Shown here: positions 58,126 through 64,000 of the stretch, piece by piece | Layout of the letters: the number at the start of each line of letters is the position of its first letter | Numbering within the stretch: position 1 is the first letter of the stretch | Assembly: GCF_014697125.1 (NCBI RefSeq) | Contig: NZ_JACJRG010000001.1 | Span: 434,001-498,000 of the forward strand | Direction of reading: 5' to 3' | Source of the DNA: Anabaena minutissima FACHB-250 | GTDB taxonomy: Bacteria > Cyanobacteriota > Cyanobacteriia > Cyanobacteriales > Nostocaceae | Length of the DNA stretch: 64,000 nt | Made by a program: the position numbers and the translations under genes | Notes under the pieces: generated by a model | Told to the model about the DNA's origin: nothing | The model's input: the letters and a program-made list of their open reading frames with translations, nothing else | Database searches by the model: none

Positions 58126-58973
58126 GGAATATTAGCAAAATCAACTGATTCAACGATGGGGGTATGGCCTAGCCAATTGACTCCAGATTGAGCAAACTGC
58201 TGCGGTGAACCGCTAACAGCGAAGCGAGTTGGTAGGGGGGGGTGAGTGTTGGTTAAGCCTAGTAGGTCTAATTCTTGACTACAGGCGGTGACAACATGAA
58301 CAGCAGGGTCAATAATTTTTACCTGAGTTGGGAGGAGCGATCGCACCACGGGCGCGAGCAAGGGATAATGGGTACAGCCATAAACTAGGGTATCAATATC
58401 TTGTTGCAGCAAAGGTTCAAGATAAGACCTAGCTACTTCAGCCGTGTAGGGGTCTTGAATGCGATTCTGCTCAATGAGTGGGACAAACTCTGGACAGCCA
58501 ACTTGCCACACTTCTACGTCAGGGTTAATTTCTAAAATGGCGTGCTTATAGGCATCGCTTTTAGCTGTGGCTGGTGTGGCGATGACACCGATACGCTTAC
58601 CTTGCTGGACGGCTGCTTTCGCACCAGGGAGAATGACACCAAGAATGGGGATGTCATATTCGGCGCGAACTATTTCCAGTGCGAGAGCAGAACTGGTATT
58701 ACAAGCCATGATGACCATTTTGACCCGTTGTTGCTGCATCCAGTCCAGGATGTCGCGCACAAACTGGACAATTTCGGCTTGGGAACGAATACCGTAAGGT
58801 AGCCTAGCGGTATCTCCAAAGTAAACAATTGATTCATTCGGTAATTGCCGATAGAGTTGGCGCAATACCGTTAACCCACCTACACCACTATCAAAAACAC
58901 CAATGGGAGCGCGTTGAGGCTCTTGGTCTAAGAACTCGTAAATATTACCTTCAAAGCCGGAAGATGAATACAC
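58116..58973 (-). CDS. murI: Glutamate racemase
   Basis: 285 residues from GTG 58973. Both catalytic Cys are visible in MACNTSSA and YGCTHYPLL, with FDSGVGGLTVL at the N-terminus. Supplies D-glutamate for peptidoglycan. It precedes the two cell-wall amidases on the same strand of the map (amiC2 130 bases upstream), a cell-wall gene group. The first 20 residues (MYSSSGFEGN) are a little longer than in many racemases, so a later start is possible. Confidence 0.94.
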   Translation of the reverse strand: MYSSSGFEGNIYEFLDQEPQRAPIGVFDSGVGGLTVLRQLYRQLPNESIVYFGDTARLPYGIRSQAEIVQFVRDILDWMQQQRVKMVIMACNTSSALALEIVRAEYDIPILGVILPGAKAAVQQGKRIGVIATPATAKSDAYKHAILEINPDVEVWQVGCPEFVPLIEQNRIQDPYTAEVARSYLEPLLQQDIDTLVYGCTHYPLLAPVVRSLLPTQVKIIDPAVHVVTACSQELDLLGLTNTHPPLPTRFAVSGSPQQFAQSGVNWLGHTPIVESVDFANIPSH

Positions 58974-59103
58974 AGGCAGATACTATTAAAATTTGGGGAT
59001 TTAAAATACAGAATTTAGCAGACAATTCCCTAAATGACCATTAAATTCCGTAGGTATACCAATTAATCATTTGTACTATATATTAATCTGAATGAAGTTT
59101 TGA

Positions 59104-60954
59104 TCATCTCTTTAAATATTGCAGGATACCACGAGCGATCGCCTCTGCCATCCGATTTTGATATTCTGGTGAACCCAATCGAGGATTATCTTCCCGACCA
59201 CTCATATAACCTGTTTCGACTAAAATCGAAGGCATAGAACTCTTTCTGAGGACATAGAATCTGGCTTTGCGTGTGCCTCTATCGTTGATAGTACCAATAC
59301 TTTGTAAAATATTCTTGCGGACTGCTTCCGCTAGGGCGTAGCCACTATCGTAATAATAAACTTCTAAGCCATTGACATTGGGGCGATTCTCCACAGAATT
59401 GGCATGAATGCTGACAAATACTGTGGCATTAACTCGTTCAGCAATATCTACTCTACCTTGAAGCTCTACAAAGAAATCAGCATCTCGTGTTAATACTGCT
59501 TGCACACCGTTCTGTTCTAAAATAGCGGCTATCCTGCGACCGATGGGCAACACTACATCTTTTTCTAGGAGTCCACCCAAACCAGGTGCGCCTGGATCTT
59601 TTCCACCATGTCCAGGGTCAATAACTACCAAAACTTTACCCCTGGGAACTGAAGAATTTGCAGTGGGGCGGGATATAGTTCTGGGATTATCGATATTTGT
59701 CTCTAATGATTGAGCTTGGTTAGCTGATGGTAATGGTAAAGCAACTGGGGGTATAAATCGTCGTGAGGGTTGTAAATCTAATGCCAAAAGCTGGTTGCTG
59801 ACTTGATTGAGTTCCCCTATTTGTACTCCTGCTGCTGGTTGTACTAAAACAACTACTGTATTGGGTGCTTGGGGTTGCAATCGTACCCTGAGAATTGGAC
59901 TATTGGCAGTAAAAGCAGGGCCTTTGACGTTGGCAGCTAATTTGGCATTATTAATCGTGATGCGGAATAATCCAGTCGATCTATCCCAACCACCTTGAGC
60001 CGAGACTAATTGGTCAGCACGAATCAACAGTTGTGTACCATTTTCAGCTAGTTCTATGGACTGGATGGTAGCTGGTGAATTAGTAGCAGAAATAGGTTCT
60101 GAGTTGTTTTCTCTGGGCGATCTGACTAAATTTCTACTAGGCAGAACTACAAAGCCACCTACGCTGCTGGTAGTGACTCGCCATTCTGGACTATTTTGAT
60201 CCAGCAGCATCGTCATCCGTACAGTTTGGGGTCTGTTTTGCAGTTGGCTAAATTGAATGCGGCTGACACCATAACGATTGACAGCAAAATCCTGCTGTTT
60301 CAGATTGGGTGATAGAGATGAGCCGGCAATATCGATGTTGAGTACCTGCTTATCTTCTGTGCGATTAACTTGAATTTGAGGATTACCACCACGGGTGCGG
60401 ACAAAAAAGCCATCACCTGTGACTTGAAGGTTTTCGATTTGAGTTACGGATGCAACAGTATTAACTTCTGGTTCGCGACTAGTGGGCGTGACCGTGTAAA
60501 TATTTCTAGCAGGTGGGTTAGAGGGTGGTTGCTGGGCAATTTCTGGATTATCTATTCCGCTTTCAGCAACTGGTGTGGGTAATTGGACAGTCCAACGATT
60601 GGCAGTAATTCCGACAAATTTGATTTGTTGGGGGTCGAGGGTATAACCAGGGGCTAGTTCTACAACTATCCGAGTGGTTTGGGGGTCAAATTGCCCCACA
60701 CGAACTGATCGAATCGCACCCCCTACCTGTTGGGTGGACTGGGGCTGGCCAAAGGTTATTCCTGGCAAATCAATGACTAAGCGTGTGGGTTCAAAAATTA
60801 GTTGTGCTTGCGGCTGTACTGCTCCTGTCGTGTTAATCTCCAAGCGGTTTTGATTGGCATCAAATCGCCAAGAATTTAACCGCGTTGCCCAAGCTGGTGA
60901 TGACAGTAACAATACCGTTCCCACAGTCCCGGTTAGTAACCAGTCTAGTTTCAC
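59104..60954 (-). CDS. amiC2: N-acetylmuramoyl-L-alanine amidase AmiC2
   Basis: 616 residues from GTG 60954, with AGGAG 9 bases upstream. Signal peptide (LLTGTVGTVLLLSSPAWA), two AMIN domains (about 27-130 and 290-390), a Pro/Ser-rich linker and a C-terminal Amidase_3 domain (about 425-616). Zinc ligands: His in DPGHGGKDPG, Glu in LLEKDV, His in SIHANS, and catalytic Glu in VETGYMS. AMIN domains place it at septa. In heterocystous strains AmiC enzymes drill the nanopore array for cell-cell exchange. Paralogue of amiC1, including its upstream region. Confidence 0.93.
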   Translation of the reverse strand: MKLDWLLTGTVGTVLLLSSPAWATRLNSWRFDANQNRLEINTTGAVQPQAQLIFEPTRLVIDLPGITFGQPQSTQQVGGAIRSVRVGQFDPQTTRIVVELAPGYTLDPQQIKFVGITANRWTVQLPTPVAESGIDNPEIAQQPPSNPPARNIYTVTPTSREPEVNTVASVTQIENLQVTGDGFFVRTRGGNPQIQVNRTEDKQVLNIDIAGSSLSPNLKQQDFAVNRYGVSRIQFSQLQNRPQTVRMTMLLDQNSPEWRVTTSSVGGFVVLPSRNLVRSPRENNSEPISATNSPATIQSIELAENGTQLLIRADQLVSAQGGWDRSTGLFRITINNAKLAANVKGPAFTANSPILRVRLQPQAPNTVVVLVQPAAGVQIGELNQVSNQLLALDLQPSRRFIPPVALPLPSANQAQSLETNIDNPRTISRPTANSSVPRGKVLVVIDPGHGGKDPGAPGLGGLLEKDVVLPIGRRIAAILEQNGVQAVLTRDADFFVELQGRVDIAERVNATVFVSIHANSVENRPNVNGLEVYYYDSGYALAEAVRKNILQSIGTINDRGTRKARFYVLRKSSMPSILVETGYMSGREDNPRLGSPEYQNRMAEAIARGILQYLKR

Positions 60955-61351
60955 AATCTTTTCTCCTGATTCGCATTGATGAGAGCTTTCGACAGTTATC
61001 AGTTATTCAGTTATCAGTTATCAGTGCCAGGAAAGCAAGCTTGATAACTGTTCACTGATGCAATCTCAACATATGGGCAAATCCTCACACCGTCACCGTT
61101 CAAACTTTGGCTTTTTTGGGGCAATCAAATTTTGTATCGGTATAAAAATAAAGCTGATGGCGTTGTATCTTAGCACGCACTTTTGATTTTGCCATGCTAT
61201 TTGTCCATAAATTTATGGCTAAATTCAGCACAGACACTTTTGTAGATGCCAGCGATCGCTTTATTTTGAACCACGGTGTCAGAGAAAAGAAATTTTCATC
61301 CTTGGTTGTGGTTTTTTTCGGTGAGGTGAGTAGCTTTCAGGAGAATTACTG
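60955..61351. other. Intergenic region amiC1/amiC2
   Basis: Minus-strand 5' region of amiC2. Its first 50 bases match the amiC1 leader (GAATCAGGAGAAA, then CATCAATGCGAATC-like). Heptads GTTATCA at about 61000-61025. No ORF. Confidence 0.6.
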
Positions 61352-63187
61352 TTAGCGTTTGAGATATTGGAGAATACCGCGAGCGATCGCATCTGCCATT
61401 TGGTTTTGGAAAGCTGTACTTCGCAACTTAGCCGAGTCCTCTCGACCAGTCAAAAAACCTGTTTCCACCAGAATAGAGGGCATGGAGCTTTTTCTGAGGA
61501 CAAAAAATCTAGCTCGCCGTACTCCCCTATCTCTAACATTCACACCTTGGCGAATGCTGTTATGAACTGCGCGAGCTAAACCCAAACCACTGTCGTAATA
61601 ATAGGTTTCCAGACCATTGACATCTGTGCGTCCTCCACCGATGGCGTTAGCGTGGATACTGACAAACACATCAGCACCTACTCTTTCTGCCATCTGTACT
61701 CTTCCTGGTAAGCTCACAAAGTTGTCAGAGTTACGCGTCATCACCACTTGCACACCGTTTTGTTGTAAAACTTGAGCAATGCGTTGGCTGATGGGTAATA
61801 TGACATCTTTTTCGCGTAGTCCACCGATACCAATTGCACCTGGGTCTTTACCACCATGTCCGGGGTCAATCAATACTACGACCTTACCTCTAGGAAGAGG
61901 ACGTGTTGGTTGAGTTACAGGTTGAGGATTTCGAGGGTCTGGTAGTTGTCCTTGGATGGGAGGTAAAGGTGGTGTGGTGATGTTCCGACGCGAGCCTTGT
62001 AATTCCAAAGCCAAAAGCTGATTACCGACTTGGTTGAGTGAGCCAAGTTGAACTCCTGCGGCTGGTTGGACTAAGACAATTACAGTATTGGGGTTTTGGG
62101 TTTGCAACCGGACTCGGAGAATGGGACTATTGGCATTAAAAGTTGGCCCTTTAACATTAGGAGCTAACTTAGCGTTAGTAATAGCAATGCGGAAAAGACC
62201 AGTATTTCTATCCCATCCACTAGTAGCAGATATATTTTGATCGGCGCGAATGAGTAATTGGTTATCAGCTAAATCAATAGATTGAATCGTAGCTACGTCA
62301 TTACTTGCAGGTACTCTGCTAGGTACAGTAACGTTATTTGCTGAGTTATCAGAATTATCATTTCCTGGTAGTCTGACAACTCGACTGGGGAGAACTACCA
62401 AACCACCAGCACTACTAGAGGTGACGCGCCAGTCAGGGCTATTTTTATCTACCCTTAAAGTCATGCGGACAGACGGGGTGCGGGTTTGCAGTTGGTTGAG
62501 TTCTATGCGGCTCACACCATGCTTGTTGACAGTAATATTTCGCTGGGTGAGACGTGGTGACAAACTTGCACCAGCAATATCCATAAAAATGGTAGCGCGA
62601 TCGCGGCTGCGATTGACCTTAATTTGAGGATTACCGCCACTGGTACGAACAAAAAAACCATCCCCAGTTACTTGTAAATTTTCAACTTGAGTCGTTCCGG
62701 CGGCGGCAGTAACGACATTATTAGAAAACTCTGGTTTAGCGTCAGACTCCAACGTAACTACGTTGTAAACACTACTTGGGTTAGACTCTGCCCTTTCCGC
62801 CGTTGGGGTGGGTAATTGAACAGTCCAACGACTACTAGTAATGCCAACAAATTTGATTTGTTGGGGGTCAAGGGTATAACCAGGAGCGAGTTCCACGACT
62901 ATTCGGGTGGTTTGGGGGTCAAATTGCCCCACACGCACTGCTCGAATCGCACCCCCTACCTGTTGTGTGGACTGGGGTTTGCCAAAAGTTGTACCTGGTA
63001 AGTCAATAACTACGCGTGTGGGGCTAAAAATCAGTTGTGCTTTTGGTTGTACCGCTCCCGTCGTATTAATCTCCAAACGGTTTTGATTAGCATCAAATCG
63101 CCAAGAATTCAAACTTGTTGCCCAAGTTGGCGATGAAAGTAACAACACCGTTCCCACAGTTCCAGTTAGTAGCCAGTCTAGTTTCAC
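61352..63187 (-). CDS. amiC1: N-acetylmuramoyl-L-alanine amidase AmiC1
   Basis: 611 residues from GTG 63187, AGGAG 10 bases upstream. The same architecture as AmiC2: signal peptide, two AMIN domains, linker, Amidase_3 with DPGHGGKDPG, LREKDV, SIHANA and VETGFLT. The N-terminal 130 residues are nearly identical with AmiC2, while the middle parts diverge. In PCC 7120 the upstream gene (alr0092, hcwA/amiC1) is needed for heterocyst development and cell communication, so I give that name by gene order. Confidence 0.9.
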   Translation of the reverse strand: MKLDWLLTGTVGTVLLLSSPTWATSLNSWRFDANQNRLEINTTGAVQPKAQLIFSPTRVVIDLPGTTFGKPQSTQQVGGAIRAVRVGQFDPQTTRIVVELAPGYTLDPQQIKFVGITSSRWTVQLPTPTAERAESNPSSVYNVVTLESDAKPEFSNNVVTAAAGTTQVENLQVTGDGFFVRTSGGNPQIKVNRSRDRATIFMDIAGASLSPRLTQRNITVNKHGVSRIELNQLQTRTPSVRMTLRVDKNSPDWRVTSSSAGGLVVLPSRVVRLPGNDNSDNSANNVTVPSRVPASNDVATIQSIDLADNQLLIRADQNISATSGWDRNTGLFRIAITNAKLAPNVKGPTFNANSPILRVRLQTQNPNTVIVLVQPAAGVQLGSLNQVGNQLLALELQGSRRNITTPPLPPIQGQLPDPRNPQPVTQPTRPLPRGKVVVLIDPGHGGKDPGAIGIGGLREKDVILPISQRIAQVLQQNGVQVVMTRNSDNFVSLPGRVQMAERVGADVFVSIHANAIGGGRTDVNGLETYYYDSGLGLARAVHNSIRQGVNVRDRGVRRARFFVLRKSSMPSILVETGFLTGREDSAKLRSTAFQNQMADAIARGILQYLKR

Positions 63188-63884
63188 AATCCTTTCTCCT
63201 GATTCGCATTCATGAGAGCTTTCTACAGTTATCAGTAAACATTTATTAGTTATCAGTCTGAGGAAAGCAACCTTGATAACTGTTCACTGTTTACTGATTT
63301 AATATCTCAACATATTGGTCAGTCGTCACACCTTCACCACCGAAATATTTAGTTACAGTAACTTTCTTGGATTTGAAAATGGGTATAAAATTACAAATTA
63401 ATGGGTTAGAATTTCAGTATGCCCGCAATTTTCACCTAACTATCAGGACATACCATTTCTCCTCATAAAGCATCAGATGCAACAATGAGTTGACCAGATA
63501 TTTATTATTGATTTTCTTGATTGCTGGTATTGAATTTTTAGGTAAAAACTCCAACTAATGTTAAATGATGGGACAAGATTTCTAGTCGCTACCTTTTAAT
63601 TACTGAACAATCATCATAGATTAAGATTGGCAAAAAGATAAAACTGGTAACAAATAACATTCCAAATGTTAGTACGAATGAACCGAAAAATACAATTCAC
63701 AATGACAGGGGACGGATAATCTAGGACAGAAGTTTCCCAACGATTGGGCATTAGATATTGATTGGGATGCAAAAAAATTCTTTCCAGTCCCCAGTCCCCA
63801 GCTTTTCAATGAGTGGATTTGCAATTTTAGATTTTAGATTATTCAATCCAAAATCTAAAATCTAAAATTCCCCGTCCCCAGTCC
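63188..63884. other. Intergenic region upstream of amiC1
   Basis: About 700 bases. AT-rich with the amiC1 promoter at the low end and the dispersed repeat copy C at the high end. No ORF. Confidence 0.6.
63784..63884. repeat. Dispersed repeat, copy C
   Basis: GCTTTTCAATGAGTGGATTTG, then ATTATTCAATCCAAAATCT flanked by CCCCAGTCCCCAG heptads; the same block as at 33310 (inverted) and 43862. It ends at the stop of the next minus-strand gene. Confidence 0.85.
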
Positions 63885-64000
63885 TTATTCCTCTAAAATC
63901 AGCTTCTCTGAATCTTCTGCTACTTTGTCTGATTCAGGAAAAACAAACCTTAACAAGGGAGGGGCTAAGAAGGTTGTGAGGATAACCATCATGATAATTG
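63885..64000 (-). CDS. Cation:proton antiporter-like protein, C-terminal end only
   Basis: Thirty-seven sense codons before TAA (63885-63887): a hydrophobic helix ending TTFLAPPLLRFVF, then a charged tail (PESDKVAEDSEKLILEE). APPLLR after the last helix is common in CPA-type Na+/H+ and K+/H+ antiporters. The rest lies outside the window, so the family is only suggested. On the minus strand, same direction as amiC1. Confidence 0.55.
   Translation of the reverse strand, partial: IIMMVILTTFLAPPLLRFVFPESDKVAEDSEKLILEE

Overview
The window is chromosomal DNA from a filamentous, heterocyst-forming cyanobacterium of the Nostoc/Anabaena type. Support comes from the heterocyst genes hetZ and patU, a photosystem I block psaF-psaJ-psaL, plastid-type ndhB, plain heptanucleotide tandem repeats (STRRs) of the kind described in heterocystous cyanobacteria, and very frequent GCGATCGC (HIP1) octamers. 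From memory, the stretch tRNA-Pro / Tic22 / tsaD-psaFJL-gmk / hetZ-patU / sds / murI / amiC2-amiC1 matches the early alr0091-alr0122 part of the Anabaena PCC 7120 map in reverse orientation. Here patU is one open frame, whereas I recall it being split in PCC 7120, so this is probably a close relative rather than that strain.

Layout. 1-2.2 kb: 3' part of a UvrD-like helicase gene with an in-frame STRR, then a decayed VapBC-like toxin-antitoxin pair. 2.4-4 kb: ndhB. 4.1-14.8 kb: an eight-gene signalling array on the minus strand with five histidine kinases, two of them REC-kinase hybrids, a FIST sensor, a MetOD1/V4R-like cysteine protein and a single-domain response regulator. 15-25.5 kb: housekeeping genes (lipA, a sucrose-phosphate-synthase-like glycosyltransferase, an RRM protein, prfC, hemB) and a zinc-site-less M48-like membrane protein. 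25.5-32 kb: an accessory patch with MITE-like elements, an AbrB-like antitoxin, a collapsed HicBA locus, a TPR-CHAT protease next to a V8-like serine protease, and an XRE regulator. 32-40 kb: pdhB, secD-secF, two small genes, a degenerate kinase, tsaC and prmC. 40-42 kb: a trypsin-Tic22 fusion beside a Tic22 gene. 42.8-49.9 kb: tRNA-Pro, a Ycf52-like acetyltransferase, an ACT-like protein, a hydrolase, tsaD, psaF-psaJ-psaL, gmk and remA. 50-55.7 kb: a transglutaminase-fold protein without its catalytic Cys and His, then hetZ-patU. 55.9-64 kb: sds, a 1.1-kb intergenic region with a 37-residue membrane ORF, murI, the paralogous cell-wall amidases amiC2 and amiC1, and the end of an antiporter-like gene.

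The genes fall into a few functional groups: photosynthetic electron transport (ndhB, psaFJL, hemB, sds), protein export and envelope biogenesis (secDF, Tic22, amiC1/2, murI), translation quality (prfC, prmC, tsaC, tsaD, tRNA-Pro), and heterocyst patterning (hetZ, patU, and the septal amidases).

The least explained parts are the kinase/FIST array, the CHAT plus V8 protease pair, the trypsin-Tic22 fusion, and the way small repeats have entered or reshaped coding frames (helicase, CHAT protein, prmC tail, antitoxin stop codon). I see no rRNA, CRISPR array, complete insertion sequence or prophage.
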